Of a stretch of 64,000 bases of DNA, positions 24,187-32,632 are shown piece after piece. A program made the position numbers and the translations under genes. The notes beneath the pieces were generated by a model. It saw only the letters and a list, made by a program, of their open reading frames with translations. It made no database searches and was not told where the DNA came from. This stretch comes from Amycolatopsis acididurans (GTDB lineage Bacteria; Actinomycetota; Actinomycetes; Mycobacteriales; Pseudonocardiaceae): positions 17,481-81,480 of the forward strand of contig NZ_JAAXLS010000028.1 of assembly GCF_012328925.1 (NCBI RefSeq), given 5' to 3'. How positions within the stretch are numbered: position 1 is the stretch's first letter; each line of letters starts with the position of its first letter.

Positions 24187-25076
24187 GCAGGCCGCGCGGG
24201 AGCACCCGTGGGCATGGCGTGGCCAACGCGGTCATGGTCACGCCGGCCACGGCGCTGTTCTGCCTGATGCTCGTCGTCCCGGCCGGTCTCGCGATCTACC
24301 TGAGCCTGACCGACTGGGACGGCTACAGCGCCAGCCCGCAGGTCGTCGGCGGCAGGAACTACGCCGATCTGGTGCGGGATCCCGAACTGCGCGAGGCGGC
24401 GTTCGTGACGGTGCTGGCCGCGGTGGTCGGCACGGTCGCGATGAACGCGCTCGGGCTCGGGTTCGCGTTGCTGGTGAACAAGGCGTCGCGGCTGAACTCG
24501 GTGCTGCGGATGATCCTGTTCTACCCGCACGTGCTCAGCGCGCTCGTCGTCGGTTTCCTGTGGAGCGCGATCCTCGGCACGACCGGCGCGGTGAACAGCT
24601 TCCTCACCAGTCACGGCGCGGACGTCCTGCCGTTTCTGTCCGATCCGGTCTGGGCGCGGGTCACGCTCGTCGCGGTGCTCGTGTGGGCCGGTTTCGGCGT
24701 CAACGTCGTGCTGTACGTGGCGGGGCTGCAGTCCGTGCCGCAGTCGCTGGTCGAGGCCTGCCGCATCGACGGCGGTTCGCGGTGGCAGGTGTTCCGGCAC
24801 GTGACGCTGCCCTCGATCGCGTCGGTGATGACGGTGAACATCGTGCTGTCGCTGATCACCCTGCTCAAGACCTACGACCTCGTCGTGTCGCTGACCGCGG
24901 GCGGTCCGGCGGGCCAGACCCAGACGCTGGCCTATCTGATCCTGTGGAACTCCTTCCACGACGGCAGGCTCGGGTTCGGTTCGGCGCAGTCGGTGGTGCT
25001 GATGGTGCTCACCGCGGCGCTGGCACTGGCCGTGACCCGGCTGCGCAAGCGCGCCGACCAAGGAGCGATGGCATGA
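24183..25076 (+). CDS. ABC sugar importer, permease 1 (MalF/UgpA type)
   Basis: A 297-aa inner-membrane permease with six predicted helices. The cytoplasmic EAA loop that contacts the ATPase is visible as VEACRIDGGSRWQVFRHVTL. The GTG start overlaps the SBP stop (GTGA), and the end overlaps the next permease (ATGA), so all three are translationally coupled. This subunit forms half of the membrane channel with its partner. Confidence 0.93.
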   Translation: MSRPRGSTRGHGVANAVMVTPATALFCLMLVVPAGLAIYLSLTDWDGYSASPQVVGGRNYADLVRDPELREAAFVTVLAAVVGTVAMNALGLGFALLVNKASRLNSVLRMILFYPHVLSALVVGFLWSAILGTTGAVNSFLTSHGADVLPFLSDPVWARVTLVAVLVWAGFGVNVVLYVAGLQSVPQSLVEACRIDGGSRWQVFRHVTLPSIASVMTVNIVLSLITLLKTYDLVVSLTAGGPAGQTQTLAYLILWNSFHDGRLGFGSAQSVVLMVLTAALALAVTRLRKRADQGAMA

Positions 25077-25972
25077 GCACAGTGCTCGACAAGCCCGCGG
25101 TGGCGGCGAAAACGGCACCGGCGCCGAAGAAGACCCACGGTCGTGCCGGCGTGGGAACCGTGCTGCGGTGGGTGTTTCTCGCGCTGGTCGCGGTGTTCAT
25201 GCTGGTGCCGCTGTACCTGCTGGTGGTCAACGCGTTCAAATCGCAGCAGGACATCCTGTCCCAGCCGTTCGGCATTCCCGGCTCGCTGACCGCCGAGCAC
25301 ATCGTCAAGGCGCTGAACAACCCGCAGTTCAACATCTTCAAGGGCTACGCGGTCACGATCGGGTTCGTGCTCGCGGTCAACGTCCTGTCGATCGTGCTCG
25401 CCGGGCCCGCGGCCTATGTGATCGCGCGCAGTCCGAAGAAGCGCTACCGCTGGCTGATGGTGCTGTTCCTGGCGGGTACGTTCATCCCGAGCCAGGTGCT
25501 GATCATTCCCGTGGTGTACGTGCTGAAGACGCTGCAGCTGATGGGCACCGTGCCGGGCTATCTCATGTTCGAGACCACACTGACACTGCCGTTCTCGATC
25601 TTCCTGTACGCGGGCTACATCGCGACGATCCCGCCCGAACTGGACCAGGCCGCGGCGGTGGACGGCGCGGGCAGGCTGCGCACGTTCTGGCAGATCGTGT
25701 TCCCGCTGATGAAGCCGGTGGTCGCCACGATGGTCATCCTCAACACCTTCTCGGTGTGGAACGACTTCGTGAACCCGCAGACCCTGCTGGCGCCGGGCAG
25801 CGGTCTCTACACCGTGACCACCGGCATCTACGCGGCGGTCAGCCAGTACCAGACCGACTACACGGTGGTGTTCCCGACGTTGCTGCTGGCCATCGCGCCG
25901 CTGCTGGTCTTCTTCGTCTTCATGCAGCGGCACATCATCAGCGGCCTCACGGCCGGGTCGACGAAGGGCTGA
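25073..25972 (+). CDS. ABC sugar importer, permease 2 (MalG/UgpE type)
   Basis: A 299-aa permease with six predicted helices and the EAA loop LDQAAAVDGAGRLRTFWQIV. The N-terminal cytosolic tail is Ala/Pro/Lys-rich. It is coupled to permease 1 by an ATGA overlap and is followed after 1 bp by the uncharacterised cytosolic protein gene, so that gene very likely acts on what this importer brings in. Confidence 0.93.
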   Translation: MSTVLDKPAVAAKTAPAPKKTHGRAGVGTVLRWVFLALVAVFMLVPLYLLVVNAFKSQQDILSQPFGIPGSLTAEHIVKALNNPQFNIFKGYAVTIGFVLAVNVLSIVLAGPAAYVIARSPKKRYRWLMVLFLAGTFIPSQVLIIPVVYVLKTLQLMGTVPGYLMFETTLTLPFSIFLYAGYIATIPPELDQAAAVDGAGRLRTFWQIVFPLMKPVVATMVILNTFSVWNDFVNPQTLLAPGSGLYTVTTGIYAAVSQYQTDYTVVFPTLLLAIAPLLVFFVFMQRHIISGLTAGSTKG

Positions 25973-25973
25973 G

Positions 25974-27884
25974 ATGACCGAGATCCCACGGGTGACCGCG
26001 AGCGTGCCGACCGGGTCACCCCCGGTTTGGGCTGTGCTCCAACGGCGGCTGTTCGAGGTGAACGACCACGCGTGGCGGGCTTTCGCGGCCCGCTACACCG
26101 AAGACGACGGGCGGCTCGTCTATCGCGGCGAGGCCGCGAGCCGCGACGGCGCGGACGATTTCTACGAGGCGTTCTTCAACTGGCCGACGCTGTATCAGCT
26201 CGGCGGCGCGGACGATCTGCTGGAACAGAGCAAACGGCACTGGACCGGCGTCACCGCGCAGCTGAGCGAACTCGGCTATCTCGTGGACGAGTACGAGCGC
26301 GGCTACGACTGGTTCCATCAGGGCGAGTCGATGCTGTTGTTCTACGGCATCTGCGCGGCCGACCCCGCCGACGAGTCCTTCCGTGAGCGTGCGTACCGGT
26401 TCGCGGAGCTGTACCTGCCGGGTTCGGCCAACTACGACCGGGCCACCCGCACGATCCGCGCGCCGCACAACGGCGCGGGTGGTCCGCGCTGGGGCATCAA
26501 CGAGGAATGGACGAGCTACGCCGCCGAGCTGACCACCATGCGCCCGTTCGGCCTGCCGCTGCGGGACCTGCCCGGTATCCGTGACTGGTCGGATCTGGCC
26601 GATCCCGCCAACGCCGCGCGCATGGGCGCGGCGATGATCGACCGCATCGGGCGCGGCGACACGGCGGTGAACATCGCCGCGACGAGCCTGGCCGTCAACG
26701 CCTGGCTGTACGGGCACGAGGACCGGCTGGCCGACTGGGTGCTGGAGTACCTCGGCGCGTGGCAGGAACGTGCGCGGGCCAACGGGGGAGTGCTGCCGGA
26801 CAACGTCGGCCCCTCGGGCACGATCGGCGAGCTGCACGGCGGACGCTGGTACGGCGGCAACTACGGCTGGCTGTGGCCGCACGGCGTCTACAGCGTCGGC
26901 GCCGCCGCCGTCGTCGGCGCGCTCAACGGGTTCCTGCTCACCGGCGACGCGGGGCGGCTCGATCTCGGCCGCGGTCCGATCGACACGGTGCTCGAACAAG
27001 GCATCCAGGGCGCGGTCACCGAAACCGAGATGAGCATCAGCGACCGCTGGCTGGCCGAACTCGGCGAGGAGGCGGCCAAACCGACCCTGCTGGTCCCCAA
27101 CCGGCACGACGACAACGGCTGGTTCGACTACCAGCCGCCGCAACTGGGGCTGTCCGCGTGGCTGTGGCAGGCGGCGATGCGGCCGGAGGACCGGGCACGG
27201 CTGGACCGGCTGCGGGAGGCCAGCGGCTACGACTGGTGCACGGTGCGGGGCTTCCGCAACAAGGAGGAGGCCGGACACGAGGCGCCGTGGCTGGAGTTCC
27301 TGCGCGGTGCCAACCCCGGCTATCCCGAGCGGATACTGGCCGCCGCGATCGGCCAGGTGCAGCGGCGGATGGCGTTGATCGACACCGACGAGGCCGATCC
27401 CGCGCGGATCCACGTGCACCATTGGCAGCGGCTCAACCCGGTGCTGACCGAGGCGTTGCTGCACCTGACCACCGGCACCCCGCAGGTGCTCTACAACGGC
27501 GGCCTGCTGCCGACCCGGCTGTCCTATTTCGACCTCGACCGGAACCGGCCGGGCCTGCCACCGGACATCGCGGCGCTCGTGCACGAGGTCGAGGACACCA
27601 GGATCAGCGTCGAGCTGGTCCACAGTGGACTCGCCAGGACGAGGCGGGTGCGTGTCGACGCCGGCTCATTCGGCGAACACCGCATCGACCGCGCCGTCGT
27701 CACCGAAGCCGACACCGGCTATCCGGGCGACCCGAGGGCTTACACCGCGCCGGAAAGCACGCCACGGCGGCGGGAACTGCCGGTCGGCGGTCCGCGCCTG
27801 GAAGTCGTGCTGCCGCCGGGGATGAGCATCCGGCTCGAACTCGGCCTGACCTCGCGCGCCTACCGGCCCGCGCATCGACAGTGA
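25974..27884 (+). CDS. Uncharacterised cytosolic protein, probably an alpha/alpha-toroid carbohydrate enzyme
   Basis: A 636-aa protein with no signal peptide or membrane segment. The N-terminal two-thirds is helical and aromatic-rich (YEAFFNWPTLYQLGG, DWFHQGESMLLFYG, GINEEWTSYAAEL, YGGNYGWLWPHGVYSVGAA), the look of an alpha/alpha barrel as in many glycoside hydrolases and polysaccharide lyases. The C-terminal part (LHLTTGTPQVLYNGG onward) looks like a beta domain. I do not recognise a named family. Placed directly after a sugar importer and before an RraA-like aldolase, it could cleave imported oligosaccharides inside the cell. This is inference from context. Confidence 0.7.
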   Translation: MTEIPRVTASVPTGSPPVWAVLQRRLFEVNDHAWRAFAARYTEDDGRLVYRGEAASRDGADDFYEAFFNWPTLYQLGGADDLLEQSKRHWTGVTAQLSELGYLVDEYERGYDWFHQGESMLLFYGICAADPADESFRERAYRFAELYLPGSANYDRATRTIRAPHNGAGGPRWGINEEWTSYAAELTTMRPFGLPLRDLPGIRDWSDLADPANAARMGAAMIDRIGRGDTAVNIAATSLAVNAWLYGHEDRLADWVLEYLGAWQERARANGGVLPDNVGPSGTIGELHGGRWYGGNYGWLWPHGVYSVGAAAVVGALNGFLLTGDAGRLDLGRGPIDTVLEQGIQGAVTETEMSISDRWLAELGEEAAKPTLLVPNRHDDNGWFDYQPPQLGLSAWLWQAAMRPEDRARLDRLREASGYDWCTVRGFRNKEEAGHEAPWLEFLRGANPGYPERILAAAIGQVQRRMALIDTDEADPARIHVHHWQRLNPVLTEALLHLTTGTPQVLYNGGLLPTRLSYFDLDRNRPGLPPDIAALVHEVEDTRISVELVHSGLARTRRVRVDAGSFGEHRIDRAVVTEADTGYPGDPRAYTAPESTPRRRELPVGGPRLEVVLPPGMSIRLELGLTSRAYRPAHRQ

Positions 27885-27896
27885 GGAGCTGCAGCA

Positions 27897-28676
27897 GTGG
27901 AAGACAACGGCCAGTCCAGCGATCCCGTGTGGCCGCTGCCGGTGCGCGGCGAGGATCCGGGGCCCGCAGACGCCGAGCACGTCAAGCGGCTGGAACGGAT
28001 CAGCTCCGCGACCGCCTGCGCCAAACTGCACGCGCAGGGCATCCGCCGGACCTTCGTCGAGGGACCGCGCCCGCTCAACCGCGGCGCGAAGGTGTCCGGC
28101 CGGGCGGTGACGCTGCAGTTCATGCCGCAGCGCGAGGACGTCGCCTCGGGACTGGGGCAGGAGTACATCGAGCGCAGCACCGCGCTGTGGGCGGTGCTGG
28201 AGGAGATCGAGCCGGGCGACGTGCTGGTGGTGCAGGCGTACGGAAGCGCTTACACCGGCTGCTTCGGCGACATGCTCGTGCGCTACTTCAAGCGCAAGGG
28301 CGGTGCGGGCATCGTCGTGGACGGCTGCATCCGTGACTCGCCGCGCGTGGCGGATCTCGGGGTGCCGATCTGGTGCACCGGCACCACGCCGCACTACGCG
28401 TCGCAGGCCGAGCTGTTCCCGTGGGCCTACCACGTGCCGGTGGCCGTCGGCGGGGTGCTGACCCTGCCGGGTGATCTCGTCGTCGCCGACGACGACGGCG
28501 CGGTGATCGTGCCCAGGCGCCGCGCCGCCGACGTGATCGAGGCGGCCGCCGACCACGAGGAATGGGAACGCTTCAGCCGCGCCCGGCTCGAAGAGGGCGC
28601 ACGGCTGTCGGACTACTACCCGCTGACCCCGGACAGCCGCGCCGAGTACGAGGCCTGGCGCCAAGAACGGAGGTGA
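27897..28676 (+). CDS. RraA-like protein (HMG/CHA aldolase family)
   Basis: A 259-aa member of the RraA superfamily, which includes 4-hydroxy-4-methyl-2-oxoglutarate aldolases, oxaloacetate decarboxylases and the RNase E regulator RraA. The core reads VLVVQAYGSAYTGCFGDML, then GGAGIVVDGCIRDSPRVADLGVPIW with the metal/pyruvate-binding GxxRD arrangement, and LVVADDDGAVIVPR. It is longer than E. coli RraA at both ends. In a sugar-acid locus an aldolase acting on a 2-keto-3-deoxy acid is more likely than RNA control. GTG 27897 lies 12 bp after the previous stop. Confidence 0.85.
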   Translation: MEDNGQSSDPVWPLPVRGEDPGPADAEHVKRLERISSATACAKLHAQGIRRTFVEGPRPLNRGAKVSGRAVTLQFMPQREDVASGLGQEYIERSTALWAVLEEIEPGDVLVVQAYGSAYTGCFGDMLVRYFKRKGGAGIVVDGCIRDSPRVADLGVPIWCTGTTPHYASQAELFPWAYHVPVAVGGVLTLPGDLVVADDDGAVIVPRRRAADVIEAAADHEEWERFSRARLEEGARLSDYYPLTPDSRAEYEAWRQERR

Positions 28677-28733
28677 CGCCGAGGGGCCTACGGAGGTGTA
28701 AGGGGGCGTCCGTTTTCGTGATGAGGAGACTCA

Positions 28734-30617
28734 ATGCAGAGTAGGTGGCGTCACAGAATTGTCAAGCCGCTGGCCTTCGCGGCCATCGCGGCACTGGGCG
28801 TGGGAATACCCGCGGCCTCGGCCAACGAGACGGCCAGGCCGTGCGATCCGAAGCAGATCTACGTGTCCCCGCAGGGAAGCGACGCGAGCAACGGGCAGGA
28901 GCGCGCGCCGTTCAAGACCATCGAGCGGGCCCGCGACGAGATCCGGGACAAGGGGCTGAACAAGCCGCAGTCCATGAAGTGCGATGTCGTGGTGAACCTG
29001 GCCGCGGGCGACTACCCGGTGAGCCGGACCGTCGACTTCTCCGACGCCGACTCCGGCACCGGCGGGCACAAGGTGATCTACCGCAGTGCCGACGGCCCTG
29101 GCAAGGCGCGGTTCCTCGGGGCCGAGCCGATCACCGGCTGGGAGAAGACCGGCAACGCCAACATCTACAAGGCGAAGTTCGACCCCAGCAAGCCGTTCTA
29201 CACGCTGTTCGAGAACGATACGCGGGCGACCACGGCCCGCTATCCCAACCGCGGCACCGACGACACGTGGGCGCCGTATCTGACCTCGGCCCGGCCGGAG
29301 CCGGACAAGGAGGCCGTGCACCAGTGGATGTACTCCAACCCCGGTGACTGGAACTCCAGCTGGGACCTCTCGCAGGCCTCGGCGGTCGTGTGGTCCGGCG
29401 GCAGCTGGAGCTGGTTCACCGACACGGTGCCGATCCTGGACGTCAACTACAAGAAGAACCAGATGACGCTGAAGTACTGGACGCGCTATTCGCTGGTCAA
29501 CAGCGACGGCGGATCGCGGTACTTCCTGCAGAACTCGCTGTCCTTCCTGGACACTCCGGGCGAGTACTATGTGGACTACAAGAACGGCGAGGTCTACTAC
29601 TGGCCGCGCAGCGGTTCGATCGACAACGTGACCGTGTTGCGGCCGACGGTGAAGACCGTGCTCAACGTGGCGGGCGGTTCGGCGCAGAACCGGGCGCACG
29701 ACATCACCTTCGACGGCCTCGCGGTGCAGTACAGCGACTTCGTCGACTGGTACCGCAACGGCTGGATCAGCGACGGCGACTCCGGCGAGGTGCACAAGTA
29801 CCCGCAGTACGACCGCCAGATCGAGATGCCGAGGGACCGCTTCGGGGCCATCACCCTGACCAACACCTCGAACATCACGTTCCAGGGGCTGCACCTGTCC
29901 GACACCGGATACACCGGCGTGTACGCGTTGTTCGCCAACGACCACCTCACCGTCCGGGACAGCCTGCTCGAGCACATCGGCGCGGACGGGATCAAGGTCG
30001 AGGGCGGTTATCCCGGTGAAGGCGATCTCGCGGGGTACAACCTGTTCACCGACAACTACATCCACCACTACGGCGAGCTGGTGCCCGGCGACGCCTCCGG
30101 GGTCGAGCTGATGGACACCGGGCACAACGAGGTCAGCTACAGCTACATCGACCACAGCGCCCGCTACGGGGTCAGCCTCGAATCGCGGCCCGAGGTCGCC
30201 AACGCCGACAACTACAACCGCGGCAACACGTTCAAATACCTCAACATCCAGCACGCCGGGCTGGACTCGGGTGACATGGGCGCCTTCTACACCTACGGCG
30301 TCAGCAACGTCGAGCCGTACCAGAACGACAACACCGCGAACCAGATCGTCATCGGCGACGTCATCCCCGACGCCTCGATGCCCGACTCCGGCACGCGTGG
30401 TGTGCACATGGACGCCGGTGGCTGCGGGTTCACCTTCACCAACATCCAGGTGGGCAAGGTGACCGACGACAAGTACCAGTCCTACAAGTGCAACACGGTC
30501 GAGAACGCCAACTGGCTGGCGGATTTCGACGCTTCGAAGATGGAGTACGACAAGATCGGCGTGACGGGTGCGTTCCCGTACCAGCGTCCGCCGGCGACCG
30601 TGCCGCCGGTCGGCTGA
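28734..30617 (+). CDS. Secreted right-handed beta-helix protein (GH141-like carbohydrate enzyme?)
   Basis: A 627-aa exported protein with a Sec signal ending at ASA-NE. The segment QIYVSPQGSDASNGQE and FKTIERARDEI open a parallel beta-helix, and many coil-type repeats follow (NITFQGLHLSDTGYTGVYA, HLTVRDSLLEHIGADGIKV, HNEVSYSYIDHSARYGVSL). This architecture is shared by pectate lyases, GH28, GH120 and GH141 enzymes; the length and N-terminal pattern look closest to GH141, which includes alpha-L-fucosidases. Assignment to a CAZy family is tentative. A strong terminator follows. Confidence 0.8.
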   Translation: MQSRWRHRIVKPLAFAAIAALGVGIPAASANETARPCDPKQIYVSPQGSDASNGQERAPFKTIERARDEIRDKGLNKPQSMKCDVVVNLAAGDYPVSRTVDFSDADSGTGGHKVIYRSADGPGKARFLGAEPITGWEKTGNANIYKAKFDPSKPFYTLFENDTRATTARYPNRGTDDTWAPYLTSARPEPDKEAVHQWMYSNPGDWNSSWDLSQASAVVWSGGSWSWFTDTVPILDVNYKKNQMTLKYWTRYSLVNSDGGSRYFLQNSLSFLDTPGEYYVDYKNGEVYYWPRSGSIDNVTVLRPTVKTVLNVAGGSAQNRAHDITFDGLAVQYSDFVDWYRNGWISDGDSGEVHKYPQYDRQIEMPRDRFGAITLTNTSNITFQGLHLSDTGYTGVYALFANDHLTVRDSLLEHIGADGIKVEGGYPGEGDLAGYNLFTDNYIHHYGELVPGDASGVELMDTGHNEVSYSYIDHSARYGVSLESRPEVANADNYNRGNTFKYLNIQHAGLDSGDMGAFYTYGVSNVEPYQNDNTANQIVIGDVIPDASMPDSGTRGVHMDAGGCGFTFTNIQVGKVTDDKYQSYKCNTVENANWLADFDASKMEYDKIGVTGAFPYQRPPATVPPVG

Positions 30618-30624
30618 TCCGGGC

Positions 30625-30653
30625 GGGCCCGGCCACCCCGCGTGGCCGGGCCC
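30625..30653 (+). terminator. Strong stem-loop terminator after the beta-helix gene
   Basis: A perfect 12-bp G+C stem (GGGCCCGGCCAC / GTGGCCGGGCCC) with a CCCGC loop is followed by TTTCC. It sits between the beta-helix gene stop and the enoyl-CoA hydratase start, so it separates the importer/secreted-enzyme transcript from the downstream metabolic operon or attenuates read-through. Confidence 0.8.
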
Positions 30654-30672
30654 TTTCCAGAAAGAGTCCGCA

Positions 30673-31437
30673 ATGGATGAACTGTGTTGTGAGCTCGACG
30701 GCCCGGTCGCCGTCGTGACGCTGAACCGGCCGGCCAAGGCCAACGCGATCACCGCCGAGATGGCCGCCGCGTTGCGGGAGACGGCGGCCAGGGTCGACGC
30801 CGACCGCGCGATCCGGGTGATCGTGCTGACCGGCACCGGAAAGGCCTTCTGTGCCGGCAGCGACATCCGCGGGCTGGACGACTACCCGCTGCCGTGGGAC
30901 TTCCGCAACCGCGACGACTACGGAGACATCGTGCGGTCGATTCGCAAACCGGTGATCGCCGCGGTGAACGGGTACGCGTTCGGCGGCGGGCTGGAGATCG
31001 CGATGGCCTGCGACATCCGGCTGGCCGCGACCACGGCGAGCTTCGCCGCGCCGGAGATCAAACTGGGCTGGATCGGCGGCAGCGGCCAGTCCGTCCTGCT
31101 GGCCAACAGCGTCGGGCCGAGCAACGCGGCGCTGATGCTCATGACCGGCGACCCGATCGACGCCGGCCGCGCGTTGTCGTGGGGACTGGTCAGTGAGGTG
31201 CACGAGCAGGAGGACCTGGTGCCCAGAGCGCGGGAGCTGGCCGAGGTGATCGCCTCCCGCGCGCCGATCGCGGCCGAGTCGGCGAAGGCGAACCTGCGTG
31301 CGGCGTACAGCATGCCGCTGGACCAGGCGATCCGCTACGAACGCGATCTGCAGACGTTCTGTCTGTCCACTCAGGACGCCGGCGAGGGTCGCGCGGCCTT
31401 CGGCGAGCGGCGCGAGCCGCGGTTTCAGGGGTACTGA
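30673..31437 (+). CDS. Enoyl-CoA hydratase/isomerase (crotonase family)
   Basis: A 254-aa crotonase. The oxyanion-hole segments are GKAFCAGSDIRGL and AVNGYAFGGGLEIAMACD, and both acidic active-site positions of hydratases are present (Glu in GGGLEIAMACD and in AAPEIKLGWIG). It is the first gene of a six-gene operon also encoding a CoA-transferase, an SBP-like protein, SDR, DUF4432 protein and lactonase. A CoA-dependent hydratase next to sugar-oxidation genes is unusual; a 2-enoyl acid derived from a deoxysugar acid may be its substrate (inference). Confidence 0.92.
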   Translation: MDELCCELDGPVAVVTLNRPAKANAITAEMAAALRETAARVDADRAIRVIVLTGTGKAFCAGSDIRGLDDYPLPWDFRNRDDYGDIVRSIRKPVIAAVNGYAFGGGLEIAMACDIRLAATTASFAAPEIKLGWIGGSGQSVLLANSVGPSNAALMLMTGDPIDAGRALSWGLVSEVHEQEDLVPRARELAEVIASRAPIAAESAKANLRAAYSMPLDQAIRYERDLQTFCLSTQDAGEGRAAFGERREPRFQGY

Positions 31438-31438
31438 C

Positions 31439-32632
31439 ATGGGTGTTCTGGACGGCTACCGGGTGGTGGACCTGTCGATCGCGATGGCGGGCCCGCTGGC
31501 CGCGATGCGGCTCGGCGATCTCGGCGCCGACGTGATCAAGGTCGAGCCGACGCGCGGCGAATGGCAGCGCGGCGCGCCAGCGGGCGGCGCCGGCGGGAAC
31601 CAGGTCAACCCGTCGTTCCTGTCGCTCAACCGCAACAAACGCAGCCTCGCGGTGGACCTGAAGTCGCCGTCCGGCCGGCAGGTCGTCCACGAGCTGGTGC
31701 GTGGCGCGGACGTGTTCCTGCAGAACTACCGGCCGGGTGTGGCCGAACGGCTCGGGATGGACTACGAGTCGATTCGCGCGCTCAAACCGGACGTGGTGTA
31801 CGTGTCGATCTCCGGCTACGGCGAGACCGGGCCGTACGCCGCGCGGCCCGGCCAGGACCTGCTGCTGCAGGCGATGAGCGGGGCGATGTACAGCGTCGGG
31901 CGCGAGTCGGATCCGCCGCTGCCCTCGGGCACCTACGCGATCGACGCGATCACCGCCTACACCGCCTTCGAGGGCGCGCTGGCCGCGTTGCTGCACCGCG
32001 AGCGCACGGGGGAGGGGCAGCTGGTGAGCGTGAACATGCTCGACGCGGCCATCGCGGTGCAGATGCAGGAGCTGTCGGTGTTCACCGTCGGCAAGGTGCC
32101 GCAGCGGCGTGGCGCCCAACCGCACGGGCACACCTACATTCGCGCTCCCTACGGCGTTTTCGCCACCAGCGACGGGTATCTCGCGCTGGCCATGCCGCCG
32201 CTGGACGCACTGGGCGAGGTGCTGGACCTGCCGTGGCTGTCCGGACTGGACGATCACGTGGCCGGCCACGAACAGCGCGACGAGATCACCGCGGCCGTCC
32301 GCGACAGGCTGACCGGCAAGCCCACCGCCGAATGGCTGGAGCTGCTCGGCAAGGCCGGGATCTGGGCCGGACCGGTGTACTCCTACGCCGATCTCCTCGA
32401 CGACGAGCAGGTGCGGCACAACGGTTCCTTCGTCACCTACGAGCATCCGACGGAGGGCGAGGTGACCACGCCCGGTTTCCCGTACCGGTTCAGCGCGACG
32501 CCGCCGCGGGTGCGGCGGGGTGCGCCGGTCGTCGGGCAGCACAGCCGCGAGATTCTCGCGTCGCTGGGCTATGACGGCGAGCAGATCGACCGGCTCGCTG
32601 ATGAGGGTGTGGTGGCGTGCTCCGCGGACTGA
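31439..32632 (+). CDS. CaiB/BaiF family III CoA-transferase
   Basis: A 397-aa family III CoA-transferase. It shows YRVVDLSIAMAGPLAAMRLGD, LGADVIKVEPTRGEW, NRNKRSLAVDL, YVSISGYGETGPYA and the catalytic Asp in RPGQDLLLQAMSGAMYS. The start lies 2 bp after the hydratase stop, and its end overlaps the SBP-like gene by 16 bp. It is clearly distinct from the CaiB gene at 7573-8790. It would activate a carboxylic acid made by the downstream dehydrogenase and lactonase; the acid is unknown. Confidence 0.92.
   Translation: MGVLDGYRVVDLSIAMAGPLAAMRLGDLGADVIKVEPTRGEWQRGAPAGGAGGNQVNPSFLSLNRNKRSLAVDLKSPSGRQVVHELVRGADVFLQNYRPGVAERLGMDYESIRALKPDVVYVSISGYGETGPYAARPGQDLLLQAMSGAMYSVGRESDPPLPSGTYAIDAITAYTAFEGALAALLHRERTGEGQLVSVNMLDAAIAVQMQELSVFTVGKVPQRRGAQPHGHTYIRAPYGVFATSDGYLALAMPPLDALGEVLDLPWLSGLDDHVAGHEQRDEITAAVRDRLTGKPTAEWLELLGKAGIWAGPVYSYADLLDDEQVRHNGSFVTYEHPTEGEVTTPGFPYRFSATPPRVRRGAPVVGQHSREILASLGYDGEQIDRLADEGVVACSAD

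Noticed and set aside
28681..28715. Possible terminator between the RraA-like and beta-helix genes (ACGGA...TCCGT then TTTT)
   Set aside because: The stem is only 5 bp with a long loop; too weak to call.
28731..30866. 711-codon minus-strand frame opposite the beta-helix gene
   Set aside because: Val/Gly/Asp/His-rich translation typical of the shadow of a high-G+C gene; the plus strand has a signal peptide and beta-helix repeats.
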